From positions 4,588,001-4,652,000 of the forward strand of contig NZ_JASGIV010000001.1 of assembly GCF_047654805.1 (NCBI RefSeq): a DNA stretch of 64,000 nt. The letters run 5' to 3'. This document shows, piece after piece, positions 38,794 to 47,427 of the stretch. A program made the position numbers and the translations under genes. A model generated the notes under the pieces. The model saw only the letters and a list, made by a program, of their open reading frames with translations, did not search any database and was not told where the DNA came from. The first letter of the stretch is position 1. Every line of letters begins with the position of its first letter. Source of the DNA: Pelomonas sp047654805 (GTDB lineage: Bacteria; Pseudomonadota; Gammaproteobacteria; Burkholderiales; Burkholderiaceae_C).

Positions 38794-39648
38794 TCAGTGC
38801 GCGTCGTGGGCCTGACCGATGTAGACCAGCGTCAGCATCATGAAGACGAAGGCCTGCAGCGTGATGATCAGGATGTGGAAGATGGCCCACACCGAACCCG
38901 CGATGATGTGACCGATCGCCAGGCCGATGCCGGTCGCCGACAGGCTCCAGGCACCACCCATCAGGGCGATCAGCATGAAGATCAGTTCGCCGGCGTACAT
39001 GTTGCCGAACAGTCGCATGCCGTGCGAGACGGTCTTGGCGACGAACTCGATGAGCTGCATGGCCAGGTTGATCGGGTACAGCGCGACCTTGTCGCCGAAC
39101 GGCGCAGAGATCAGCTCGTGGCCCCAGCCGCCGGCGCCCTTGATCTTGACGTTGTAGATCAGGCAGGTGACCAGCACGCCCAGGGACAGGCCCATCGTCA
39201 TGGACAGGTCGGCCGTCGGCACGACGCGCAGGTAGGCGTGGTGATCGCCGGTGATGTTCTGCCAGGCCCAGGGCAGCAGGTCCACCGGCAGCAGGTCCAT
39301 CGCATTCATCAGGAAGATCCAGACGAAGACGGTCAGCGCCAGGGGAGCCACCAGCTTGCGGCTGTTGGCGTTGTGGACGATGCCCTTGGCCTGGTCGGCC
39401 ACGATCTCGACGAGGATTTCGACGGCAGCTTGAAAACGGCCGGGCACGCCCGACGTAGCAGACTTCGCGGCGCGCCACAGGAAGAAGCAACCCAGCACGC
39501 CGAGCAGGATGCTGAAGAACAGGGAGTCGAGGTTGACGACGGAGAAGTCGACGATGCCCTTCTGGGTGCCGCTCTGTGCGTGGTGCAGGTGGTGAATGAT
39601 GTATTCACCAGCGGTCGGGGCTGCTGTTGCGTGGCCTTCTGCTGCCAT
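38794..39648 (-). CDS. atpB: F1Fo ATP synthase subunit a
   Basis: 284 residues, five to six membrane helices. The essential Arg lies in SHGMRLFGNMYAGELIF (helix 4), facing the c ring, and the following helix has the SLSATGIGLAIGHIIAGS-type segment. Provides the proton half-channels. It is directly after atpI (16 nt). Confidence 0.97.
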   Translation of the reverse strand: MAAEGHATAAPTAGEYIIHHLHHAQSGTQKGIVDFSVVNLDSLFFSILLGVLGCFFLWRAAKSATSGVPGRFQAAVEILVEIVADQAKGIVHNANSRKLVAPLALTVFVWIFLMNAMDLLPVDLLPWAWQNITGDHHAYLRVVPTADLSMTMGLSLGVLVTCLIYNVKIKGAGGWGHELISAPFGDKVALYPINLAMQLIEFVAKTVSHGMRLFGNMYAGELIFMLIALMGGAWSLSATGIGLAIGHIIAGSVWAIFHILIITLQAFVFMMLTLVYIGQAHDAH

Positions 39649-39664
39649 GTTTCGTTCTGCCTCG

Positions 39665-40162
39665 TCAGTTCAGTCTGCGGCCGCGCCACGCGAGCGCCAG
39701 CCAGTTCACTTTGATGCACACCGCGAGGGTGACCAGCAGGGCTGGCCAGCTCAGGCCCGGCACCACCTTTGGCGCCAGCACCAGCATCGCGATCGATGCA
39801 CCGATCTTCAAAAATTCCCAACCCATGAACCCGGCAGCCGCACCGACTGCAGAATCCACACGCTTCGTCATGCCCCGCGCCAGCAGCATGTTTGGCAGCA
39901 CCACCGCCGCGACGCCGTACAGCGCCGAAGCCATGACCACGCCGGACCCCGTCCATAGCCGGATCACGGCCACGCACGCCAGCCCCACCACCAGCTGCAG
40001 ACCCAGCACACGCCAGGGCGACAGCATCGGCAACGCGGACTTCAATGCCGCCGCCTCTTCCGGGCTCAGCGCCTTGACGGGCGGCTCCTCGTTGTCGTCG
40101 TCCCAGCCGCCAGCCGCGGATGCGGCGGGGGGCCAGGTCTTTCGGGGGCCGTTCTCGGTCAT
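39665..40162 (-). CDS. atpI: ATP synthase assembly protein AtpI
   Basis: 165 residues from ATG 40162; the longer in-frame extension covers the promoter and leader and is not favoured. A Trp/Asp/Glu-rich cytosolic N-terminus (about 1-55) precedes four membrane segments (VLGLQLVVGLACVAVIRLW; GVVMASALYGVAAVVLPNMLL; WEFLKIGASIAMLVLAP; WPALLVTLAVCIKVNWLALA). AtpI helps c-ring assembly and magnesium supply and is usually the first gene of the operon, as here. The sequence is poorly conserved, as normal for this family. Confidence 0.88.
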   Translation of the reverse strand: MTENGPRKTWPPAASAAGGWDDDNEEPPVKALSPEEAAALKSALPMLSPWRVLGLQLVVGLACVAVIRLWTGSGVVMASALYGVAAVVLPNMLLARGMTKRVDSAVGAAAGFMGWEFLKIGASIAMLVLAPKVVPGLSWPALLVTLAVCIKVNWLALAWRGRRLN

Positions 40163-40267
40163 GGCGCCAGATCCTGGGGTGGGCGGCTCGACCCCCACTT
40201 CAAACGAAGACTGCCAGGGGCCGGTTGCACCTGGATGACGCACAGGCGCCACCCAACAAAGCCCCTC

Positions 40268-40297
40268 ATTATATGTGACGAGTTACACCGGGGTAAA
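40268..40297 (-). promoter_or_regulatory. sigma-70 promoter of the atp operon
   Basis: On the minus strand a perfect -10 TATAAT (40273-40268) and a -35 TTTACC (40297-40292) with an 18-bp spacer. Transcription would start near 40261, giving a leader of about 100 nt before atpI. It lies just after the stop of the upstream SMP-30 gene, in an A/T-richer island. Confidence 0.65.
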
Positions 40298-40322
40298 CCA
40301 GCCCCACCGGTTCGCGCGGGAT

Positions 40323-41216
40323 TCAGGCCCGTGTCAGCGTTGCCGGCAACCCCGGCGCATCGACACGCAGCTGCAGCACTGCGCCGGCGAGCGGCTGGCG
40401 TTCCAGCTCTTCGACGGGGCGCTTCTCGCGCGCCGTCGTGATGAAGAGGGTCCGCAGGTCCGCACCACCGAAGGCGGGCATGGTGGGGCAGGCGACAGGC
40501 AGTTCCACGCGGCGCAGCACCTCGCCGCTCGGCGCAATGCGCAGCAGGCAGCCGCCCTCGAACATCGCGGCCCAGTAGCAGCCCTCGGCGTCCATGGCCG
40601 CGCCGTCGGGCCGGCCGCCGTAGGCCGCTGCGGGTGTGCGCGGCTGGAACTCGGCGAAGACGCGCGGCGCGGACAGCGCACCGGCAGCCGCATCGAAATC
40701 GGCAACGTAGATGCGATGCGCCTTGGTATCCGACCAGTGCACGCGGAGTCCGTCTGGGCTCCAGGCCAGACCGTTGGAGGTCGTCAGCCCCGGCACCCGG
40801 GCCGAGAAGCCCGTGCCGTCGAAGCGATAGAGCGCGGCTTCCGGCTCGCGGGCGTCGGAGATGCTGCCCACCCACAGCCGGCCTGCGGGGTCGACCTTGC
40901 CATCGTTGAAGCGCAGCCGGGCCGCGTCGTAGGGCGGGGGCGCGATCAGCGCCTGCGCGCCACTGCCGGTGTCCAGCGACCACAGTCCGTCACGCCGTGC
41001 GACCAGCAGGCCGCCGCTCGCGCGCGCCGCGATGCAGCCGGGTTCGGCATCCTGCGCCCAGGCATCGGGCTCGCTCACGCCCTCGCGCCAGCGCAGCACC
41101 TGGCGGCCGGGGATGTCGACCGCGTACAGGCATTGTTCGGTGGGATGCCACAGCGGCGATTCGCCCAGCAGGCAGCGGTGGGAGCCCAGGGGCAGGATGT
41201 CGTCTTGGAGTGCCAT
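40323..41216 (-). CDS. SMP-30/gluconolactonase/LRE family protein
   Basis: 297 residues, a six-bladed beta propeller. Metal-ligand regions of the family are visible: CLLGESPLWH (Glu near 18), SNGLAWSPDGLRVHWSDT (Asn) and GRPDGAAMDAEGCYWAAMFEGG (Asp), with FNDGKVDPAGRLWVGSI in between. Members are cytosolic or periplasmic calcium/zinc-dependent lactonases acting on sugar lactones such as gluconolactone. No signal peptide. The sugar is not deducible; no sugar dehydrogenase lies next to it. Confidence 0.88.
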   Translation of the reverse strand: MALQDDILPLGSHRCLLGESPLWHPTEQCLYAVDIPGRQVLRWREGVSEPDAWAQDAEPGCIAARASGGLLVARRDGLWSLDTGSGAQALIAPPPYDAARLRFNDGKVDPAGRLWVGSISDAREPEAALYRFDGTGFSARVPGLTTSNGLAWSPDGLRVHWSDTKAHRIYVADFDAAAGALSAPRVFAEFQPRTPAAAYGGRPDGAAMDAEGCYWAAMFEGGCLLRIAPSGEVLRRVELPVACPTMPAFGGADLRTLFITTAREKRPVEELERQPLAGAVLQLRVDAPGLPATLTRA

Positions 41217-41233
41217 GCCGGCACTCTAGGCCG

Positions 41234-41749
41234 TTATCCGAGGTAACTGGGACGGAAGGCGCCCAGTTCGGCCTTCAAGTAGTGCGCGCCGGGGATGGGG
41301 TTGTAGTAGAACGGCGGCACTTCGGCGAAGCCCAGGCTATCGTAGAGGCCGCGCGCGGCCTCCATGTCGTCCAGCGTGTCGAGCAGCATGGACGAGTAGC
41401 CCGCCTCGGTGGCGCGGTCCATCAACGCCTGGGCCAGCAGGCGACCCAGGCCGAAGCGGCGGAAGGCCGGGCGCACGAAGAGGCGCTTCATCTCGCAGGC
41501 GTTGGGATAGTCCGCATCAGGCAGCGGCCTAAAGGCTCCGCTGCCGGCGACGGCGCCATCGACGGTCGCCAGCAGCAGCAGGCCGCCGGGCGGCGCGTAG
41601 ACGCCAGGCAGCTCCGCCAGCTCCTGCTCGAACCCCTGGAAGTCGAGGTCCACGTCGAGGCTGTTGGCGTAGTCGCGCAGGATGAGACGGGTCTCCTGCC
41701 AGTCCGCGGGGGACTCGGGCGTGATGAGCTGGATGTCGGGGCCGGCCAT
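41234..41749 (-). CDS. GNAT family N-acetyltransferase
   Basis: 171 residues. The acetyl-CoA-binding motif A is KRLFVRPAFRRFGLGRLLAQALMDRA (Arg/Gln-x-x-Gly-x-Gly/Ala form), after a beta strand with VDGAVAGSGAFRPL, and it ends with LYDSLGFAEVPPFYYNP, a usual GNAT C-terminus. The acceptor is unknown. It lies 17 nt upstream of the SMP-30 gene and 16 nt downstream of alaX, so this group is probably one transcript. Confidence 0.88.
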   Translation of the reverse strand: MAGPDIQLITPESPADWQETRLILRDYANSLDVDLDFQGFEQELAELPGVYAPPGGLLLLATVDGAVAGSGAFRPLPDADYPNACEMKRLFVRPAFRRFGLGRLLAQALMDRATEAGYSSMLLDTLDDMEAARGLYDSLGFAEVPPFYYNPIPGAHYLKAELGAFRPSYLG

Positions 41750-41765
41750 AGGCGCCGCAGTTTAG

Positions 41766-42476
41766 TCAACCACCCCGACCGGCAAAGCCGAGCACGACCC
41801 TGCGGGTCTTGGCTGATTTCTTCTCGATCTTGGTCACGACCACGGCGCCAATCTCGGCAGTGTTGGCGACATGGGTGCCGCCGCAGGGCTGAAGGTCCAC
41901 GCCCTCCACTTCCAGCACCCGCACACGGCCCAGCCCGCGCGGCGGCTGCACGCTCATGGAGCGCACCAGGCCCGGGTTGGCATCGAGCTCTTCCTCGCTG
42001 ATCCAGCGGTGGCGCACCGGATGTGCCTCGGCCACCAGCCGGTCCAGGCCCGCCTGGATGGCGTCCTTGTCAAAGGGCTCGTCGGTGTGGAAGTCCAGCC
42101 GAGCATAGGTCTCGGTGATGGAGCAGCCGTCGACCGGATAGGGCAGCAGCGCGCACAACAGATGGGTTGCCGTATGGAAGCGCCGGTGTGCCTGGCGGCG
42201 CGCCGCATCGACCTCGACCTGCACGGCCGTGCCGACGACGGGCGGCTCGCCCTCGATCAGATGCACGATGGCGCCGGGGAACTCCTTGCTCTTGCGCGTG
42301 TCGGTGACGCGCCATCGCTGCCCGCCAGCGATCAGCCAGCCGGTGTCGCCGGCCTGGCCACCACCCAGCGGGTAACAGGCGGTGCGGTCAAGGACGACGC
42401 CACCCTCCCCTTGCGCGACCACCACCGCCTCGCAATGCAGCAGCGTCGCGTCTTCACGGAACAGCTCCTGCGTCAT
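41766..42476 (-). CDS. alanyl-tRNA editing protein AlaX
   Basis: 236 residues from ATG 42476, overlapping the PhzF stop (TGATG). The zinc-binding editing-domain motifs are HTATH (in RRFHTATHLLCALL) and CGGTH (in LQPCGGTHVANTAEIG). AlaXp proteins hydrolyse Ser- or Gly-mischarged tRNA(Ala) in trans. The N-terminus FREDATLLHCEAVVVAQ and length fit AlaXp-II, which has the N-terminal glycine-rich motif (YPLGGGQAGDTG). Cytosolic. Confidence 0.93.
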   Translation of the reverse strand: MTQELFREDATLLHCEAVVVAQGEGGVVLDRTACYPLGGGQAGDTGWLIAGGQRWRVTDTRKSKEFPGAIVHLIEGEPPVVGTAVQVEVDAARRQAHRRFHTATHLLCALLPYPVDGCSITETYARLDFHTDEPFDKDAIQAGLDRLVAEAHPVRHRWISEEELDANPGLVRSMSVQPPRGLGRVRVLEVEGVDLQPCGGTHVANTAEIGAVVVTKIEKKSAKTRRVVLGFAGRGG

Positions 42477-43324
42477 CACAACCTCACCTGCCCATGGATC
42501 AGCGGCGCCACGTCGCCGCCTATCCAGGTCACTTCGCCATCGCGGTGCACATGCACGCGCCCGGCGCGGCCCAGCGCCGCGCCCTGGGCCGCGACGTAGC
42601 GATCCCCGGCAAGTCCCGACGCCTGCAGCCACAGCGCCAGCCCCGCGTTGAGGCTGCCCGTGACCGGGTCTTCCGGCACGCCGAGGTCCGGCACGAAGGC
42701 GCGCACCTCGAACTGGCATTCGCTGCCGGCCGGGTGGGCGCCGACGACACCCAGCTTGAGCCCCTTCATCGCGACGAAGTCCGGCTGCAGCGCCAGCACG
42801 CTGGCGGCGTCGGCCAGCCGCACGGCCATCCAGCCCGGGCCGTTGTCGACCCAGGCCGCGTCCAGCAGCGCCTCGTCCGGCAGGCGCAACGAGGCCGCGG
42901 CCTGGGCGCGCGTGGCCTCGTCGACCGCGCCGCTGCGCTTCAAGGGAGGCGCGGCGAAGGCCAGCCGGGCACCGTCGCGCTTCACGCGCACCAGGCCGAT
43001 GGCGCATTGCTGCACCACCTCGCCGGGCTTCTTCGCGTCACCCCCACTGGCCAGGAAGGCGTGGGCGCTACCCAGCGTGGGATGGCCAGCGAAGGGCAGC
43101 TCGCCACCCGGCGTGAAGATGCGCACGCGGTAGTCGGCCGCGGGATCGGTGGGTGCGAGCAAGAAGGTGGTCTCGGACAGATTGGTCCAGCGCGCGAAGG
43201 CGGCCATCTCGTCGTCCGCCAGGCCGGCGCCATCGACGACGACGGCGAGCGCATTGCCCCTCAGCGGGGTGGCGGTGAAGACGTCGACTTGGACGAAACG
43301 GCGCAGTTCAGGCATGGTCGGCAC
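42476..43324 (-). CDS. PhzF family isomerase/epimerase-like protein
   Basis: 282 residues, two similar alpha/beta-barrel halves. The N-terminus (FVQVDVFTATPLRGNALAVVVDG) and the catalytic Glu (LSETTFLLAPT) are those of PhzF, whose founder isomerises DHHA in phenazine synthesis. The second half carries GSECQFEVRAFVPDLGVPEDPVTGSLN, the phosphate/substrate-binding signature. No other phenazine genes occur here, so the true substrate is unknown. The gene overlaps the upstream GNAT gene by 17 nt and alaX by 1 nt. Confidence 0.9.
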   Translation of the reverse strand: MPTMPELRRFVQVDVFTATPLRGNALAVVVDGAGLADDEMAAFARWTNLSETTFLLAPTDPAADYRVRIFTPGGELPFAGHPTLGSAHAFLASGGDAKKPGEVVQQCAIGLVRVKRDGARLAFAAPPLKRSGAVDEATRAQAAASLRLPDEALLDAAWVDNGPGWMAVRLADAASVLALQPDFVAMKGLKLGVVGAHPAGSECQFEVRAFVPDLGVPEDPVTGSLNAGLALWLQASGLAGDRYVAAQGAALGRAGRVHVHRDGEVTWIGGDVAPLIHGQVRL

Positions 43325-43763
43325 GAGGCGTTGCGGTCAGGTAGATCCCCGGCCGCACGACCTCCATGCCGCGCTCCGGCGCCGCCAGCGGCTTGAAGCC
43401 GTGGCGGGCATAGAGCGGGTGGGCGTCTTTCGTGAACAGCATGAAGCGGCGCAGGCCTTGCAGGTCCGGGTGGGCCAGCAGCGATTGAACCATCCAATCG
43501 GCCAGCCCCTGTCCCCTGTGGGCTTGCAGCACATAGACGTCGCAAAGATAGGCGAAGGTCGAGCGGTCCGTGACAACGCGCGCGAAGCCCACCTGCCCCT
43601 GCCCGTCTGCATGCAGCGCGATGCACAGCGAGTTCGCGATGGCCCGCTGCACGGTCGCCAGCGGAATGCCCTCGCTCCAGTAGGCCTTCGTCAGAAAGGC
43701 ATGGGCCGCGACGGCGTCGATGTCCTCGGCCGCGAAGCCGAGGCGGTAGCCGGCGCGGTCCAA
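43308..43763 (-). CDS. GNAT family N-acetyltransferase, probable TTG start
   Basis: 151 residues from the TTG at 43763, one base after the livF stop. A longer frame to 43862 lies inside livF and lacks protein character. Motif A is DVYVLQAHRGQGLADWMVQSLLAH (RGQGLA for acetyl-CoA pyrophosphate), followed by FMLFTKDAHPLYARHGFKPLA. The N-terminus is RLGFAAEDIDAVAAHAFLTKAYWS, typical of the small GNATs of about 145 residues. It overlaps the PhzF gene by 17 nt. Confidence 0.82.
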   Translation of the reverse strand: MDRAGYRLGFAAEDIDAVAAHAFLTKAYWSEGIPLATVQRAIANSLCIALHADGQGQVGFARVVTDRSTFAYLCDVYVLQAHRGQGLADWMVQSLLAHPDLQGLRRFMLFTKDAHPLYARHGFKPLAAPERGMEVVRPGIYLTATPRADHA

Positions 43764-43764
43764 C

Positions 43765-44487
43765 TCAGTGGCCGCCGCCCAGGTAGGCGGCCTGCACCGC
43801 GGGGTCGCTGCGCAGCTTCTCGGCCGGGCCGTGCACGGCAATGCGGCCGTTCTCCAGCACATAGCCGTAGTCGGCCACCTTCAGCGCGGCGGCAGCGAAC
43901 TGCTCGACCAGCAGCATCGTCACGCCGCGGGCCTTCAGGCTTTCGATGATGCGAAAGACCTCGTCGACAAGGATGGGCGCCAGGCCCATGGAGGGCTCGT
44001 CCAGCAGCACCACTTCGGGGTTGAGCATGACGGCACGCGCCATGGCCAGCATCTGCTGCTCGCCGCCCGACAGGGTGCCCGCGAGCTGCGTGCGACGCTC
44101 CTTCAGGCGCGGAAACAGCTCCAGCGCGCGCTCCAGGTCGCCAGCGATATCCCCCTTGGGACGCTCGCCCGTGTAGCGCGGGAAGGCGCCCAGGCGCAGG
44201 TTGTCGGTGACCGTCATCGTCGCGAACACGCGCCGGCCTTCGGGCGAATGCGCGAGACCGCGGCGGGCGATGTGGTAGCTCTCCAGGCCGTCGATGCGGC
44301 GCTCGTTGAGCGTGATCTCGCCGCCGCTGGGCTTGATCATGCCGCTGACGGCGCGCATGGTGGTGGTCTTGCCGGCGCCGTTGGAGCCAATCAGCGTGAC
44401 GACCTGACCCTTGGGCACCTCCAGCGAGATGCCGTGCAGGACCTGGACCTTGCCGTAGCCGGCGCTGAGGTTCTTGATCGCCAGCAT
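43765..44487 (-). CDS. livF: branched-chain amino acid ABC transporter ATPase LivF
   Basis: 240 residues from ATG 44487, which overlaps the upstream TGA (a GTG one codon earlier is less likely). Walker A GSNGAGKTT at about 38, signature LSGGEQQMLAMARA, Walker B VVLLDEPSMGLAP and the switch His-equivalent as Gln in LLVEQF, normal for LivF. Cytosolic energiser of the high-affinity leucine/isoleucine/valine importer, or of a related amino acid or amide. Confidence 0.95.
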   Translation of the reverse strand: MLAIKNLSAGYGKVQVLHGISLEVPKGQVVTLIGSNGAGKTTTMRAVSGMIKPSGGEITLNERRIDGLESYHIARRGLAHSPEGRRVFATMTVTDNLRLGAFPRYTGERPKGDIAGDLERALELFPRLKERRTQLAGTLSGGEQQMLAMARAVMLNPEVVLLDEPSMGLAPILVDEVFRIIESLKARGVTMLLVEQFAAAALKVADYGYVLENGRIAVHGPAEKLRSDPAVQAAYLGGGH

Positions 44488-46394
44488 CACGAACCTCCCA
44501 GGTAGGCCTCGATGACCTTCTCATTGGCCTGCACCTCGGCGGGCAGGCCCTCGGCGATCTTCTGGCCGAAGTCCAGCACCGAGACGCGGTCGCACAGGTT
44601 CATCACGACGTCCATGTGGTGTTCGATGAGGATGACGGTGACGCCGGCCGCGCGGATCTTGCGGATGATCTCCAGCAGCTCCTTGATATCGGGCGCGGTC
44701 AGGCCGGCGGCGGGCTCGTCCAGCAGCAGCAGCTGCGGATCCAGCGCCAGCGCGCGGGCAATCTCCAGCAGGCGCTGCTTCCCGTAAGGCAGGTTGCGGG
44801 CCTCCTCGCCGGCGAGCTCGTCAAGGCCCACGAACTCCAGCAGCGCATGGGCGCGGGCGCGCTGCTCGCGGTCCTCGCGCAGGTAGCGCGGCAGGTGCAG
44901 CGCGATGTCGAGGAGGTTGCTGCGGAAGCTGTGGTGCAGGCCCACCAGCACGTTCTGCAGCGCCGTCATCTCGCCAAACAGCTGCACGTTCTGGAAGGTG
45001 CGCGCGATGCCCGACAGCGCGATGTCCGACGAGGTGCGGCCGTTGACCTCGCGCCCCGCGAACACCACGGTGCCGGCCGTGGGCTGGTAGATGCCGGTCA
45101 GCACGTTCATCATCGTGCTCTTGCCGGAACCGTTGGGGCCGATGAGGCCATGGATGCTGCCGCGCTTGACGACGAGATCCACGTTGTTCAGCGCCTTCAG
45201 GCCGCCGAACTGCATCAGCACGCCCTCGGCCTTCAAGAGCTCGGGCGCTCCTTCGACGCTGGCACGCGTCAGCGCGGCGGCCTGCGCAACCGTGGCGTCG
45301 CGCTCGTGCCTGGCCTTCAGGTTCAGCGCATTGCGCACGAAGCCGACGATGCCGTCCTGCAGGTAGTAGACGACGAACAGCGTGATGAGGCCGAAGATGG
45401 ACAGGCGCCAGTCGGTCATGGTCTCCAGCCTGAAGGAGACCAGCGCCAGCGCGATGGTGCCCACCACCGGAATGGCCGCGAGCTGGCCCGTCATCTTGCC
45501 CCGCTTCATCGCCACGCCAACGGAGATCGCGACGATGACGGCCAGCGCGACCGCGCCGATGCGGAACATCTGCAGGTCGTCCAGCAGCTTGGGCAGCAGC
45601 ACGATGATGGTGGCGCCCAGCAGCGCACCGGTGCGGGTCTTGCGGCCTCCCATGATGATGGCCAGCAGGAACATCACCGTCAGCTCGAAGTTGTAGGTGT
45701 TGGGGCTGATGTACTGCTCGGAGTAGGCGTACAGCGAGCCCGCCAGGCCGGCCAGCGCCGCCGAGATGACGAATGCATAGACCTTGTAGCGGTAGACCGA
45801 CACGCCCATGCAGTCCGACGCCACCGGGCTGCCGCGCAGCGCCTCGAAGGCGCGGCCGAGCTGCGAATGCAGCACGCGGTGCACGAAGACCAGCGACGCG
45901 ATCAGGCAAGCCATGACCAGCCAGTAGTACTCCGTCTCGTCCAGCATGTGGCCGAACAGCGTCGGCTTGGTCAACGTGATGCCCATCGGCCCTTCGGTCA
46001 GGAAGGTCATCTCGTTGATGAGGATCTGGATGATGGTCCCGAAGGCCAGCGTCACCATCGCGAGGTACGGCCCGGTCACGCGCAGCGCCGGCAGCGCAAG
46101 CACCGCGCCGAAGGCGGCGGCCACGGCGATGGCGGCTGGCAGCGCCAGATAGACCGGCGCGTCCAGCTTGAGGATGAGCACGCCGGCCGTGTAGGCGCCG
46201 ATGCCGAACAGGCCCGCGTGGCCCAGCGAGACCTGGCCGGTGTAGCCGACGACGATGTCCAGGCCGAACAGCACGATCGCGTAGATCATGATGGTCTCGA
46301 CCAGGTGGATGTAGTACGGGTTGCCGGAGGCGATGGGGAAGACGGCCAGCGCCGCGATGGCAAGCGCGCCGAGGATCAGTTTCTTGAGGTTCAA
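44487..46394 (-). CDS. fused LivM permease - LivG ATPase
   Basis: 635 residues: a LivM-type permease (1-355; about ten membrane helices, VLFGLDIVVGYTGQVSLGHAGLFGIGAYTAG) joined without a stop to a LivG-type ATP-binding domain (about 380-635). The ATPase has Walker A GPNGSGKST, the LivG-specific FQNVQLFGEMTALQNV, a degenerate signature NLPYGKQRLLEIARAL and Walker B LLLLDEPAAGL, with switch His in ILIEHHMDVV. In E. coli livM and livG are separate; fusion fixes the stoichiometry. Works with LivH, LivF and the LivJ-type binding protein. Confidence 0.95.
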   Translation of the reverse strand: MNLKKLILGALAIAALAVFPIASGNPYYIHLVETIMIYAIVLFGLDIVVGYTGQVSLGHAGLFGIGAYTAGVLILKLDAPVYLALPAAIAVAAAFGAVLALPALRVTGPYLAMVTLAFGTIIQILINEMTFLTEGPMGITLTKPTLFGHMLDETEYYWLVMACLIASLVFVHRVLHSQLGRAFEALRGSPVASDCMGVSVYRYKVYAFVISAALAGLAGSLYAYSEQYISPNTYNFELTVMFLLAIIMGGRKTRTGALLGATIIVLLPKLLDDLQMFRIGAVALAVIVAISVGVAMKRGKMTGQLAAIPVVGTIALALVSFRLETMTDWRLSIFGLITLFVVYYLQDGIVGFVRNALNLKARHERDATVAQAAALTRASVEGAPELLKAEGVLMQFGGLKALNNVDLVVKRGSIHGLIGPNGSGKSTMMNVLTGIYQPTAGTVVFAGREVNGRTSSDIALSGIARTFQNVQLFGEMTALQNVLVGLHHSFRSNLLDIALHLPRYLREDREQRARAHALLEFVGLDELAGEEARNLPYGKQRLLEIARALALDPQLLLLDEPAAGLTAPDIKELLEIIRKIRAAGVTVILIEHHMDVVMNLCDRVSVLDFGQKIAEGLPAEVQANEKVIEAYLGGS

Positions 46395-46397
46395 GGC

Positions 46398-47273
46398 TCA
46401 GACCTTCTTGATGGCGGTCTTGCCGAACAGGCCCGCGGGCTTGACGGCCAGCACGATGAGCAGCAGCACCAGGCCGGGCACGTCCTTGTAGCCCGTCGAC
46501 AGGTAGAAGCCCGTCGTCGTCTCGGCCACGCCGAGGATGATGCCGCCCACGATGATGCCCATGCCACTGGTCAGGCCGCCGATGATGGCGACCGCGAAGG
46601 CCTTGAGCCCGAGCACGGCGCCCATGGTCGCACCGGTCAGCGTCAACGGTGCGATCAGCACGCCGGCGAACGAGGCCGTCAGCGATGACAGCGCGTACGA
46701 GAACGTGATGACCAGGCCCGTGTTGATGCCCATCAGCTTGGCGGCGTCGCGATCGTTGAAGGTGGCGACGACGGCCTTGCCGTAGATGGTCTTGCGGTTG
46801 AAGAACTCGACGGCGAGCATCATGCCCACCGCGCCGACGATGACCAGCAGCTCCATGGGCAGCACGTTGGCACCCAGCAGCTTCAGCGGCGCCTCCGGCA
46901 GCGGCGACGGAAAGCGCAGGTCATCCCGGCCCCAGACGTTCTCGGCCACGTTCTTGAAGATGATGCCAAGCGCGATCGTGGACATGATCCAGCCGAACTC
47001 GCTCTTCATCTTGATGGCAGGCCGAACGCCGATGCGCTCGACGACGGCACCCTGGAAGGCGCCGAACAGGCACACCAGCGGCAGCATCAGCCAGTAGTTC
47101 ACGCCCCAGCCGACCAGGGTCAGGCCGACGAGGGCACCGAGCATCAATGCCTCGCCCTGGCCGAAGTTCAGCGTGTCGCTGGTCGCGAAGGTCAGTTGGT
47201 AGCCGAACGCGATGACGGCGTAGATCATGCCCAGCGCGATGCCGCTGAACACGAGCTGGGTCAATATCTGCAT
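46398..47273 (-). CDS. livH: branched-chain amino acid ABC transporter permease LivH
   Basis: 291 residues from ATG 47273; the in-frame extension to 47399 lies in the hairpin-rich spacer and is not protein-like. About eight membrane helices; signature GYQLTFATSDTLNFGQGEALMLGA near 25-50 and IIGGLTSGMGIIVGGIILGVAE near the C-terminus. Second permease of the transporter. Only 3 nt separate it from the livMG fusion. Confidence 0.95.
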   Translation of the reverse strand: MQILTQLVFSGIALGMIYAVIAFGYQLTFATSDTLNFGQGEALMLGALVGLTLVGWGVNYWLMLPLVCLFGAFQGAVVERIGVRPAIKMKSEFGWIMSTIALGIIFKNVAENVWGRDDLRFPSPLPEAPLKLLGANVLPMELLVIVGAVGMMLAVEFFNRKTIYGKAVVATFNDRDAAKLMGINTGLVITFSYALSSLTASFAGVLIAPLTLTGATMGAVLGLKAFAVAIIGGLTSGMGIIVGGIILGVAETTTGFYLSTGYKDVPGLVLLLIVLAVKPAGLFGKTAIKKV

Positions 47274-47298
47274 ATCAGTCCTGCGTAGTGCCTCCCCC

Positions 47299-47394
47299 GG
47301 CAAGAGCCGCGGAACTGGCTTTGCCAGGCCGCCAATGGCACCCCTCGAGGGGGCTGAGGCCGGGCGCAAGGAGTCCTGCCGACTCCCCGCGCCC
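47299..47394 (-). repeat. hairpins in the livJ-livH spacer
   Basis: Three structured elements: an imperfect hairpin GGCAAGAGCC/GGCTTTGCC (47299-47325), a 12-bp palindrome CCCCTCGAGGGG (47341-47352), and a composite stem GGGCGC-GGAGTC/GACTCC-GCGCCC with a 2x2 internal loop and CTGCC top loop (47362-47394). They lie between the binding-protein gene and the permease gene, where partial terminators or mRNA-stabilising stems lower permease expression in many ABC operons. Confidence 0.6.
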
Positions 47395-47427
47395 GCCAAG
47401 GGCCACGGGCCGAGGGGGCGGGGTGGG

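Noticed and set aside
35656..39714. Very long plus-strand open frame antisense to the atp genes
   Set aside because: It is a shadow of atpG to atpB created by codon bias of GC-rich genes; its translation is Gly/Asp/His/Arg-rich without any fold, and the minus-strand genes are certain.
40163..40252. Longer form of AtpI
   Set aside because: The extra 30 residues lie in the leader just after the promoter and have no conserved character.
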